Source: Lachnospiraceae bacterium (lineage in GTDB: Bacteria > Bacillota > Clostridia > Lachnospirales > Lachnospiraceae). From it: a stretch of 16,400 nucleotides of DNA. The notes below the pieces were generated by a model that saw nothing but the letters and a program-made list of their open reading frames with translations, was not told where the DNA came from and made no database searches. Made by a program: the position numbers and the translations under genes. Numbering within the stretch: position 1 is the first letter of the stretch; every line of letters begins with the position of its first letter. The DNA lies in contig JAEDCX010000057.1 of NCBI GenBank assembly GCA_016293925.1, positions 1 to 16,400 on the forward strand, in the 5' to 3' direction. Shown here in pieces: positions 1 to 6,682 of this stretch.

Positions 1-283
1 TCTTGACTATCCCGGCATTGGCCCTGAGCATGCATATCTGCACGATCTTGGAAGAGCACAGTACGTTGCGGTGACAGATGATGAGGCGGTTGCGGCATTT
101 GAGTATCTGTCCAGGGTAGAAGGAATCATTCCCGCCATAGAGAGTGCACATGCCGTATCCTATGCATTGAAACTGGCACCAACCATGCGGAAGGATCAGG
201 TGATTGTGATTAATATTTCCGGACGCGGGGACAAGGATTGCGCAGCAATTGCAAGATATAAAGGAGAAGATTTGTATGAATAG
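1..283 (+). CDS. trpB: Tryptophan synthase beta chain, C-terminal part (5' truncated by window edge)
   Basis: The reading frame is open from the window edge (first full codon at base 2) to TAG at 281-283, so only about the last 93 residues are present. TrpB is the PLP enzyme that condenses indole with L-serine to make tryptophan, as part of the alpha2-beta2 synthase complex in the cytoplasm. The visible signatures are LDYPGIGPEHAYL near the start and SGRGDKD near the end; in known TrpB structures the serine of that last motif contacts the PLP ring nitrogen. The family ends shortly after this motif, so the C-terminus is natural. The stop codon lies inside the start of trpA (8-nt overlap), which implies translational coupling and a balanced 1:1 subunit supply. 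Identification is secure; the upstream part is not visible. Confidence 0.96.
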   Translation, partial: LDYPGIGPEHAYLHDLGRAQYVAVTDDEAVAAFEYLSRVEGIIPAIESAHAVSYALKLAPTMRKDQVIVINISGRGDKDCAAIARYKGEDLYE

Positions 284-1046
284 AATAGACAGTGCATTTC
301 AGCATGGGAAAGCATTTATCCCGTTTATTACATGTGGGGATCCGTCTTTGGAGGTAACCGAGCAGGTGGTACTGAAGATGGCGGAATCCGGTGCGGATCT
401 GATTGAACTGGGGATTCCCTTTTCGGATCCTACCGCGGAGGGACCGGTGATTCAGGAAGCGAATATCCGTGCACTGGCGGGTGGTGTGAACAAGGAGAAG
501 ATATTCGATATGGTGGTAAGACTACGCACCAGAATCGACATTCCCCTTGTGTTCATGACCTACGCCAATGTGGTTTTTTCTTACGGAATTGAGAATTTTG
601 CAAGGAAATGCAGTCAGATTGGCATTGATGGTCTGATTCTGCCGGATGTTCCTTTTGAGGAAAAGGGGGAATTTGATGAGATATTCCGCCGGTATGATGT
701 AGACCTGATCTCCATGATTGCGCCGACCAGTGCAGAGAGAACGACCATGATTGCCGGGGAGGCAGAGGGATTTGTGTATTGTGTTTCCTCATTGGGGGTT
801 ACCGGTACCAGGACCAGTATTAGCGACCGGATCAAAGAAGGGATCGATCTGGTGAAGAAGACAAAGGATATTCCCTGCGCGGTGGGATTCGGCATATCAA
901 CACCGGAGCAGGCCGCTGGGATGGCTGCGATTTCCGATGGTATCATCGTAGGGTCCGCGATCGTGAAGTTGTGTGCCCGGTATGGAAAGGATTGTGTGGA
1001 ACCAATCGGTGAGTATGTCCGAAGCATGAAAGCTGCAATTCGCTAG
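276..1046 (+). CDS. trpA: Tryptophan synthase alpha chain
   Basis: TrpA (256 aa) cleaves indole-3-glycerol phosphate to indole and glyceraldehyde 3-phosphate and channels indole to TrpB. The start ATG at 276 is chosen because AAGGAGA at 261-267 sits 8-9 nt upstream and the protein then begins MNRIDSAF, as in the family. A longer frame from 249 lacks this site. The TIM-barrel signatures are visible: PFITCGDP (16-23), IELGIPFSDP (43-52), SSLGVTGTR, and the phosphate-binding VGFGIS and IVGSAIV segments near the C-terminus. Glu44 matches the catalytic Glu49 of Salmonella TrpA. The second catalytic acid, Asp60 in Salmonella, is Glu55 here (TAEGPV instead of LADGPT). Length is slightly below the usual 260-270 aa. 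The gene overlaps trpB by 8 nt, and no further trp gene follows, so it closes the operon in this window. Confidence 0.96.
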   Translation: MNRIDSAFQHGKAFIPFITCGDPSLEVTEQVVLKMAESGADLIELGIPFSDPTAEGPVIQEANIRALAGGVNKEKIFDMVVRLRTRIDIPLVFMTYANVVFSYGIENFARKCSQIGIDGLILPDVPFEEKGEFDEIFRRYDVDLISMIAPTSAERTTMIAGEAEGFVYCVSSLGVTGTRTSISDRIKEGIDLVKKTKDIPCAVGFGISTPEQAAGMAAISDGIIVGSAIVKLCARYGKDCVEPIGEYVRSMKAAIR

Positions 1047-1093
1047 GCGGGCGGCATGCTTTGTCCGCATTGTCCGGAACAGTAAAAAACTAC

Positions 1094-1122
1094 TTTTCAT
1101 TTGGACGGATATCTGTTATAAT
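1094..1122 (+). promoter_or_regulatory. Promoter of the fructose-bisphosphate aldolase gene
   Basis: TTTTCA at 1094-1099 (4 of 6 matches to the -35 consensus), a 17-bp spacer, and a perfect TATAAT at 1117-1122. A TG at 1114-1115 makes this an extended -10. Transcription would start near 1129, giving a leader of about 45 nt before the aldolase ATG. It lies between trpA and fba, so fba need not depend on trp operon read-through. A strong sigma-A promoter fits a glycolytic gene. Confidence 0.8.
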
Positions 1123-1172
1123 GGAACAGGTTTATTATGAACAATTTACTATATAGAAAGGAAGACAGTAAA

Positions 1173-2111
1173 ATGGCATTAGTAACATCCAAAGAATTAT
1201 TTGAGAAAGCTTACAATGGCGGATACGCTGTAGGTGCTTTCAACGTAAACAACATGGAGATCGTTCAGGGTATTATCGAAGCAGCAGCTGAGTTAAAGAG
1301 CCCTGTCATTCTTCAGGCTTCAGCAGGTGCAAGAAAGTATGCGAACTCAGTTTATCTTGTAAAATTGGTTGAGGCAGCAGCTGAGCTTCATCCGGAGCTT
1401 CCGATCGTTCTTCATCTTGACCACGGCGCTGACTTCGAGGTATGTAAAGAGTGTATCGACAGCGGATTCACATCTGTTATGATCGACTGCTCCAGCAAGC
1501 CTTTCGAAGAGAATGTAGCAATCTCTAAGCAGGTAGCAGATTATGCACATGCACACGGTGTAGTTGTTGAGGCTGAGCTTGGTACTCTGTCCGGTGTTGA
1601 GGATGAAGTATCCGTAGATGCTGAGAACGCTATGTACACCAATCCGGACCAGGTTGAGGAATTCGTGAAGAGAACAGGTGTTGATTCCCTGGCAATCGCT
1701 ATCGGTACAAGCCATGGTGCATACAAGTTCAAGCCGGGTCAGAATCCGAAGCTTCGTCTTGATATTCTGGAAGAGGTTTCCAAGAGACTTCCCGGATTCC
1801 CGATCGTTCTGCATGGTTCTTCTTCTGTTCCGCAGGAGTATGTTAAGACAATCAATGAGAATGGCGGCGCATTGAAGGATGCGATCGGTATTCCGGAAGA
1901 GCAGTTACGTGAGGCAGCAAAGGGTGCCGTATGTAAGATCAACATTGACTCTGATCTTCGTCTTGGTATGACGGCAGGCGTTCGTAAGCACCTTACTGAG
2001 CATCCGGATCATTTCGATCCTAGACAGTACTTAACAGATGGACGTACCAACGTGAAGGATATCGTTGCTCATAAGATTAAAGAGGTTCTTGGATCTGATA
2101 ACAAGATCTGA
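1173..2111 (+). CDS. fba: Class II (zinc-dependent) fructose-1,6-bisphosphate aldolase
   Basis: This 312-aa cytoplasmic enzyme reversibly splits fructose 1,6-bisphosphate into dihydroxyacetone phosphate and glyceraldehyde 3-phosphate in glycolysis and gluconeogenesis. The start at 1173 is preceded by AAAGGA at 1157-1162 and gives the family N-terminus MALVTSKELF. An earlier in-frame ATG at 1137 has no such site. Seen in the sequence: HLDHG at 81-85 (catalytic Asp83, zinc ligand His84), VEAELG around 132-137, GTSHGAYKF with zinc ligand His181, HGSSSVP with zinc ligand His214, and the phosphate-binding KINIDSDLR at 255-263. Residue roles are taken from the class II family. Codon use is more restricted than in neighbours, as expected for a highly expressed gene. 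It has its own promoter and terminator. A related ketose-bisphosphate aldolase such as tagatose-bisphosphate aldolase is the alternative, but the length and context favour Fba. Confidence 0.95.
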   Translation: MALVTSKELFEKAYNGGYAVGAFNVNNMEIVQGIIEAAAELKSPVILQASAGARKYANSVYLVKLVEAAAELHPELPIVLHLDHGADFEVCKECIDSGFTSVMIDCSSKPFEENVAISKQVADYAHAHGVVVEAELGTLSGVEDEVSVDAENAMYTNPDQVEEFVKRTGVDSLAIAIGTSHGAYKFKPGQNPKLRLDILEEVSKRLPGFPIVLHGSSSVPQEYVKTINENGGALKDAIGIPEEQLREAAKGAVCKINIDSDLRLGMTAGVRKHLTEHPDHFDPRQYLTDGRTNVKDIVAHKIKEVLGSDNKI

Positions 2112-2142
2112 TGTGAGACCGTACAATAAGAAGTGTCATGGA

Positions 2143-2176
2143 CTGCAGCGTTTCGAAAGGAACGCTGCAGTTTTTT
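2143..2176 (+). terminator. Intrinsic terminator of fba
   Basis: A perfect 10-bp inverted repeat, CTGCAGCGTT (2143-2152) and AACGCTGCAG (2161-2170), has an 8-nt loop and is followed directly by six T residues (2171-2176). This is a canonical rho-independent terminator, 31 nt after the aldolase stop codon. It has no T-run on the other strand, so it does not serve the convergent lipoprotein gene. Confidence 0.95.
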
Positions 2177-2274
2177 GCGGGATCATGCCTGCTGGCAAAC
2201 GATAGGAAGATATCAGCAACCATTCGGGCATAGTGAAAAGGAAAATCGACGTGTTTGCGACGGAACAGGGCTCC

Positions 2275-3249
2275 CTACGGTTGACGCAGCGGATCGTCTT
2301 CGGCAGAGTGGGCCTTGGCATAATCACCCAACTGATTTCCCTGCGTGATATCGTGATCGGAATAATTCCGGAAGGAACCGAACAGGAGAGTAACGGTAAA
2401 ACCGTCACCGGTACAGGCGAACGTACCGTCGTAGTAATTCACAATGGCGTCCTCATGGTTGATCTTCAGCAGAGAATATCCCTCGGAAGCATCGGAAAAA
2501 AGGATGCCGCTATGCAGATTCATGGTTCCTGAATTGATGATGACATTGGATTCCGCGATCTCGTGTGTGATGCTGCAGTTTGTGATATCCATGACGGAAT
2601 AAGCATTCTGGCTGTTCCAGATGGTAGCATTGCTTGTGGCGTTGGAGATCGTTAAATCTGTCAACTCCAGAGTTCCGTAGTTAATTAGCGTTTTCGTGTA
2701 TTTACCGTCTACCGTATTGGTAATCGTTCCGTCACCGACAATGCTCAGAGTTCCCCGGTTTACGATGGTATCGGAACCGATGCCATCAATTGTGTGACCA
2801 TTCAGCCGCAGAGTAATCTGACTGTCGGCAGAGGTGATGCCGTGTCCTTCGTAATCCTGCAGACATTCAATGACCGTAGGGTTGGAGGAGGCTGCATCGA
2901 ACGCTGCCTGCAGGGATGCGTACCCGACATTGTTCATCTTAAAGATTGCGGTTGTTGCAGTGAAATCCACAGTACAGGTGTAGGTTCCGGATTCCGCTTC
3001 GTCTGTGACCAGCGCCCAGGAGGCTTCGTCCCATTCCGCATTCAGCGATTCACCGCCGGAAACACTGACGAAATCGTAGTGCATTCCGTCCGGAAGTTCA
3101 TCGGTTGCCTTTCCGTCAATGGTATACCTGACATTTACGGAAAATGTATCAGAATCCGTTACACCGTTTGATTTTTGTTTTCCGCAGCCGGCCAAAACAG
3201 CCATGAGACCGATACCAAACGTGAACGCTGCTATTTTTTTTCGATTCAT
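2275..3249 (-). CDS. Secreted lipoprotein with beta-helix-like repeats, function unknown
   Basis: This 324-aa protein has a clear lipoprotein signal: MNRKK, a hydrophobic core, then the lipobox LAGC with Cys22 as the lipidated residue. It is therefore expected on the outer face of the membrane. After a variable region (about 23-105) comes GYASLQAAFDAA, a segment that often opens right-handed beta-helix regions in Clostridia. From about residue 125 there are short irregular repeats rich in N, T, I and G (for example IVNRGTLSIVGDGTITN, LINYGTLELTDLTISN, VIINSGTMNLHSG) of the parallel beta-helix type. No catalytic residues are recognisable. GGAG about 6 nt before the ATG supports the start. It is monocistronic and convergent with fba. 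It could be an adhesin or carbohydrate-binding surface protein, but that is a guess. No terminator was found at its 3' end. Confidence 0.85.
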   Translation of the reverse strand: MNRKKIAAFTFGIGLMAVLAGCGKQKSNGVTDSDTFSVNVRYTIDGKATDELPDGMHYDFVSVSGGESLNAEWDEASWALVTDEAESGTYTCTVDFTATTAIFKMNNVGYASLQAAFDAASSNPTVIECLQDYEGHGITSADSQITLRLNGHTIDGIGSDTIVNRGTLSIVGDGTITNTVDGKYTKTLINYGTLELTDLTISNATSNATIWNSQNAYSVMDITNCSITHEIAESNVIINSGTMNLHSGILFSDASEGYSLLKINHEDAIVNYYDGTFACTGDGFTVTLLFGSFRNYSDHDITQGNQLGDYAKAHSAEDDPLRQP

Positions 3250-3302
3250 ATCTTACTCCAATCCGGCATATACAGCCATGCAAACAAATAGGTCTACCAT
3301 TG

Positions 3303-3331
3303 ATAATAAAGAGAATTGAGGGATACGTCAA
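3303..3331 (-). promoter_or_regulatory. Promoter of the beta-helix lipoprotein gene
   Basis: On the minus strand TTGACG (complement of 3326-3331) is followed by exactly 17 bp and TATTAT (complement of 3303-3308). Each hexamer has five of six consensus matches. The predicted start is near 3296, giving a leader of about 47 nt to the ATG at 3249. Confidence 0.82.
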
Positions 3332-3404
3332 GTGGCATAAACAGGCAGAGCGGTGAAGTTTACCGGAATGTAAGAAATCTATGGCAATCGGAGCCGATAT
3401 CGGG

Positions 3405-3410
3405 TAGAAT
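3405..3410 (+). promoter_or_regulatory. Possible -10 element for the FAD-dependent dehydrogenase
   Basis: TAGAAT lies 45 nt before the ATG of the dehydrogenase. The hexamer 17 bp upstream (TGGCAA, 3382-3387) matches the -35 consensus poorly, so this is a weak call. It is reported because the gene starts a new + strand unit after a divergent promoter and must have its own start site nearby. Confidence 0.35.
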
Positions 3411-3454
3411 AGATATGAGCGTTCCGGGAAGAGAGCGAGTAAAGGAGAACATGA

Positions 3455-4828
3455 ATGGTAAAGTATGATGTGATTATTGTAGGTGCCGGACCGGGTGGTA
3501 TCTTTTCGGCATACGAGCTGACAAAATTAAGAAATGATTTGAAGATTGCAGTATTTGAGGCGGGGAATTCCCTGGAGCAAAGAAAATGTCCTATTGACGG
3601 CAAACAGGTGAAATCCTGTGTCAAATGTAAAACCTGCGCCATCATGAACGGATTCGGAGGTGCGGGTGCATTTTCCGACGGAAAATATAATATTACCAAT
3701 CAGTTTGGAGGAACCCTGTACGAGTATATCGGCAAACAGGAGGCGATTGATCTGATGCGGTATGTGGATGAGATTAATCTTGCATACGGCGGAGCGGGTA
3801 CGAAACTGTATTCTACTACGAATACGGCGATCAAGAAGATGTGTCTGGAAAATGGTCTTCATCTGCTGGATGCATCGGTCAGACATCTTGGAACGGACAT
3901 CAACTATATCGTATTGGAGAATCTGTACAATCAGTTAAAGGATCATGTGGATTTCTTCTTTCAGACGCCGATTCAGCATGTCAGTATGGAGAACGGACAA
4001 TATGTGGTGCAGGCAGAGAAGGAATCCTACATATGTGATCAGTGTGTGATTTCGGTTGGAAGAAGCGGAAGTAAGTGGATGGAGAGTGTGTGCCGGGAAT
4101 TAGATATTCCCACCAAATCCAACCGTGTGGATATCGGCGTCCGGGTAGAGCTTCCGGCAGAAATCTTCGCACATCTGACGGATGAGTTATATGAGTCCAA
4201 GATCGTATACAGGACACAGAAATTCGAGGATCTGGTTCGAACCTTCTGTATGAATCCCCGAGGCGTGGTGGTTAATGAGAATACAAACGGAATCGTAACG
4301 GTGAATGGCCACAGCTACGAGGATCCTGCAAAACATACGGAGAATACAAACTTTGCATTGCTGGTAAGCAAGCACTTCTCAGAGCCGTTCAAGGACAGCA
4401 ACGGTTACGGTGAGAGTATCGCCAGACTGTCCAACATGCTGGGCGGCGGTGTAATGGTGCAACGATTCGGAGATCTGGTAAGAGGGCGCAGAAGTACCGT
4501 CAGCAGAATTGAAGAGGCCTATATAACGCCTACGCTGGCAGCTACGCCCGGAGATCTGAGTCTGGTGATTCCGAAGCGTATCCTGGATGGTATTATAGAG
4601 ATGATCTATGCGCTTGACAAAATTGCGCCGGGAACTGCCAATGATGACACCCTTCTCTATGGGGTAGAGGTCAAATTCTACAATATGGAGGTGGAACTGG
4701 ATCGAAATCTGCAGACGCGGAATCCCGGACTGTTCGTGATTGGAGACGGATCCGGCGTTACCCATTCGTTATCTCATGCATCTGCCAGCGGTGTTTATGT
4801 GGCAAGATACATTGCAGAGAATCGGTAA
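3455..4828 (+). CDS. FAD-dependent dehydrogenase (COG2509-like) with an N-terminal Cys cluster
   Basis: This 457-aa cytoplasmic flavoprotein has a Rossmann dinucleotide-binding motif, VIIVGAGPGG (7-15), followed by an acidic residue in VFEAG (33-37), which binds the adenosine ribose of FAD. The C-terminal FAD motif GLFVIGDGSG, near residue 430, is also present. Between them a cysteine cluster, Cys45, Cys55, Cys58 and Cys61, is followed by NGFGGAGAFSDGKYN. This pattern is typical of the uncharacterised FAD-dependent dehydrogenase family related to COG2509. The substrate is unknown. GGAG at 3444-3447 lies 7 nt before the ATG and fixes the start. The SseB-like gene follows 105 nt downstream with its own likely promoter. 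The protein appears intact and full length. Assignment to the flavoprotein superfamily is certain, family membership likely, and the physiological reaction open. Confidence 0.88.
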   Translation: MVKYDVIIVGAGPGGIFSAYELTKLRNDLKIAVFEAGNSLEQRKCPIDGKQVKSCVKCKTCAIMNGFGGAGAFSDGKYNITNQFGGTLYEYIGKQEAIDLMRYVDEINLAYGGAGTKLYSTTNTAIKKMCLENGLHLLDASVRHLGTDINYIVLENLYNQLKDHVDFFFQTPIQHVSMENGQYVVQAEKESYICDQCVISVGRSGSKWMESVCRELDIPTKSNRVDIGVRVELPAEIFAHLTDELYESKIVYRTQKFEDLVRTFCMNPRGVVVNENTNGIVTVNGHSYEDPAKHTENTNFALLVSKHFSEPFKDSNGYGESIARLSNMLGGGVMVQRFGDLVRGRRSTVSRIEEAYITPTLAATPGDLSLVIPKRILDGIIEMIYALDKIAPGTANDDTLLYGVEVKFYNMEVELDRNLQTRNPGLFVIGDGSGVTHSLSHASASGVYVARYIAENR

Positions 4829-4902
4829 GAATTTTTTCACACGGAAGATATAAAAAGCAGATACGGTGCGGATTCCCTATATCCAGAAATCATTTTTTAT
4901 AT

Positions 4903-4908
4903 TATAAT
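4903..4908 (+). promoter_or_regulatory. -10 element upstream of the sseB-like gene
   Basis: A perfect TATAAT at 4903-4908 in an AT-rich stretch, with a weak -35 (TATCCA at 4880-4885, 17-bp spacer). Its last two bases overlap an in-frame ATG at 4907, so that ATG would not be within the transcript. This supports placing the gene start further downstream. Confidence 0.55.
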
Positions 4909-4933
4909 GGATTTATTCGTAGAAAGGTATGGT

Positions 4934-5725
4934 ATGCGTATGGAAGAGAATGAGTTGAGAGGAAAGATCGAGAATCCTGCACTGAAGCTGGCAATGGATG
5001 GACTGAGGGCCAGTGAACAGGATGGACGGCCGAGCAAGATTGCCAATGACTATTTCCTACAGGAATTACTGAAGGCGCGTCTGCTGTGTCCCGTTGAACT
5101 GGAAACGCCTCCGCCGGTGGAAGATGCTCCTGTGAAAATAGAAGGGAAGATTAAGATATTCGGATTGAATGCCCAGGACGGCAGAAGTTTTCTGATGGCT
5201 TTTACCGATGCGGAGGAATTGAAAAAGTGGCGTGATAAAGAGGAAGAGCAGATCATGGTATGGAGCATTGCCAGATACGCCAATATTCTGCTGAAACAGG
5301 GGTGCCCCCATGAAGGCGTTGTGATCAATCCCTTCGGAGAGAATATCATCGTGAAAAGGGAATATCTTCCGAAACTGCTGCAGCGCATCCGGGCCGCACA
5401 GAAACCGCTTGTGGTAGGGGAGGAAGAGGTGATTACGGATTACAGCGGATATCCGGAGGGACTGATTCCGGCGCTGTGTGCCTATCTGTCCCAGTCGGGC
5501 GACGTGGAACGGGCCTATATGACAGAGATGACGAAAGAGGATGAGCAGGATTATCTGCTGATCGTGGATACCAAAGAGAATCCGCGTTATCTTTTTCCCT
5601 GTATCAATAACGCCACGGAGCCTTATCTGAAGGATAAGAAGATGAAGATTATTCTCTACGGAACAGAACTGGCGGATGCGGTGGTTGCAGAGAGCACCCT
5701 GATTTTTGCCAAAAAGAAGAAATAG
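4934..5725 (+). CDS. SseB-family protein
   Basis: This 263-aa soluble protein resembles SseB (enhanced serine sensitivity protein). It has an N-terminal segment with GKIKIFGLNAQDGRSFLMAFTDAEELKKW (first SseB domain; family proteins pair a strand like FLMAFTD with acidic residues after it), then VINPFGENIIVKREYL. A C-terminal domain follows with PEGLIPALCAYLSQSGDVERAYMTEM and YLLIVDTKENP. The start is set at ATG 4934 because AGAAAGG (4921-4927) lies 6 nt upstream. An in-frame ATG at 4907 has no ribosome site and overlaps the -10 element. An ATG at 4940 is another option. The biochemical role of SseB proteins is not established; E. coli SseB was named from a serine-sensitivity phenotype on overexpression. 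No membrane segment or signal peptide is visible. The gene ends 24 nt before a 13-bp hairpin. Confidence 0.78.
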   Translation: MRMEENELRGKIENPALKLAMDGLRASEQDGRPSKIANDYFLQELLKARLLCPVELETPPPVEDAPVKIEGKIKIFGLNAQDGRSFLMAFTDAEELKKWRDKEEEQIMVWSIARYANILLKQGCPHEGVVINPFGENIIVKREYLPKLLQRIRAAQKPLVVGEEEVITDYSGYPEGLIPALCAYLSQSGDVERAYMTEMTKEDEQDYLLIVDTKENPRYLFPCINNATEPYLKDKKMKIILYGTELADAVVAESTLIFAKKKK

Positions 5726-5749
5726 CGGAATCACTCCGTTGAAAGGATC

Positions 5750-5788
5750 ATACGCTGTAGTCAGAACAGGGACTACAGCGTATTTGAT
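5750..5788. terminator. Hairpin terminator between convergent genes
   Basis: A perfect 13-bp inverted repeat, ATACGCTGTAGTC (5750-5762) and GACTACAGCGTAT (5771-5783), has an 8-nt loop. The + strand continues TTGATTG, a modest T-tract, and the - strand side has CCTTTC. It lies between the stop codons of the SseB-like gene (+) and the methyltransferase (-), so it can stop both transcripts. Confidence 0.75.
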
Positions 5789-5821
5789 TGCATGCGGAAG
5801 CTTTGTATCCGGCATGATATG

Positions 5822-6682
5822 CTACAGGGAATATCTTCCGCTGGCACCACAGGGGAGAATCAGACCGGAATCTGTGACCGGAAGACCGATTTCCGAGGCT
5901 TCCACATGGCCACCGAATCGGGGGACGAGAACCGTATTCATCATATAACTCAAAACAGCAGGCTGAAGACCTGTGGTATAAGAGTTGATCAGGAAGAACA
6001 GCGGACGGTCGGACAGTATCTCGGCAGTCAGTTGGAGAAAAGGGAAGATGGATTCTTCGATTTTCCAGATTTCTCCTTTGGGACCTCTGCCATAGGAAGG
6101 GGGATCCATGATGATGGCGTCGTACTTGTTGCCGCGGCGGATTTCCCGCTCCACGAACTTCTGGCAGTCATCCACAAGCCAGCGGATAGGGGCGTCGCCG
6201 AGACCGGAAGATGCAGCGTTCTCCTTGGCCCAGGAAACCATTCCTTTGGAGGCATCCACATGAGTAACGGAAGCACCTGCCTTGGCGGCAGCAAGGGTGG
6301 CACCGCCGGTGTATGCGAATAGGTTCAGTACTTTGACCGGGCGCCCCGCGCTGCGAATCCGTTCGGAGAACCAGTCCCAGTTGGCAGCCTGCTCCGGGAA
6401 CAGTCCGGTGTGTTTGAAGCTGAAGGGTTTCAGGTGAAATGTCAATTCCTTATAATGAATGGTCCATTCGTTGGGCAGGTGGATGAATTCCCACTCGCCC
6501 CCGCCTTTGCTGCTACGGTGATAGTGACCGTTCTTCTGCTTCCATCCCGGATTCCGGTGGGGGGTATTCCAGATGACCTGAGGGTCCGGACGGACAAGCA
6601 GATACTCTCCCCAGCGTTCCAATTTCTCACCGTTTGAGGTATCGATCACTTCATAGTCTTTCCATTGATCTGCAATCCACAT
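5822..6682 (-). CDS. Class I SAM-dependent methyltransferase (RlmI/RlmK-like, probable rRNA MTase)
   Basis: This 286-aa cytoplasmic protein belongs to the SAM-dependent methyltransferase family that includes 23S rRNA methyltransferases of the RlmI/RlmK type (COG1092, Methyltrans_SAM). Visible motifs are LNLFAYTGGATLAAA at 119-133 (SAM-binding loop), HVDAS at 141-145 (acidic residue binding the SAM ribose), DDCQKFV at 171-177, and DPPSYGRGPKGEIW at 193-206 (catalytic motif IV type). The segment FKHTGLFPEQAANW (89-102) is also characteristic. It lacks the N-terminal PUA domain found in RlmI. The start at 6682 is supported by AAAGGAG 9 nt upstream; an in-frame ATG at 6706 has no better site. The first 32 nt overlap the end of the LysR gene, so the two are probably co-transcribed and coupled. 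The exact target base is unknown; action on another nucleic acid cannot be excluded. Confidence 0.87.
   Translation of the reverse strand: MWIADQWKDYEVIDTSNGEKLERWGEYLLVRPDPQVIWNTPHRNPGWKQKNGHYHRSSKGGGEWEFIHLPNEWTIHYKELTFHLKPFSFKHTGLFPEQAANWDWFSERIRSAGRPVKVLNLFAYTGGATLAAAKAGASVTHVDASKGMVSWAKENAASSGLGDAPIRWLVDDCQKFVEREIRRGNKYDAIIMDPPSYGRGPKGEIWKIEESIFPFLQLTAEILSDRPLFFLINSYTTGLQPAVLSYMMNTVLVPRFGGHVEASEIGLPVTDSGLILPCGASGRYSL

Noticed and set aside
614..1027. - strand open frame of 137 codons opposite trpA
   Set aside because: It is a by-product of codon bias in trpA, with no ribosome site and no promoter.
1047..1066. GC-rich partial inverted repeat (GCGGGC/GTCCGC) after trpA as a trp operon terminator
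   Set aside because: The stem is short with a G-T pair and a 10-nt loop, and no T-run follows.
2136..2408. - strand open frame of 90 codons overlapping the end of the lipoprotein gene and the fba terminator
   Set aside because: It runs through the fba terminator hairpin and lies in another frame of the lipoprotein gene.
5792..6322. + strand open frame of 176 codons opposite the methyltransferase
   Set aside because: It has no ribosome site or family features and is the antisense of a gene with clear SAM-binding motifs.
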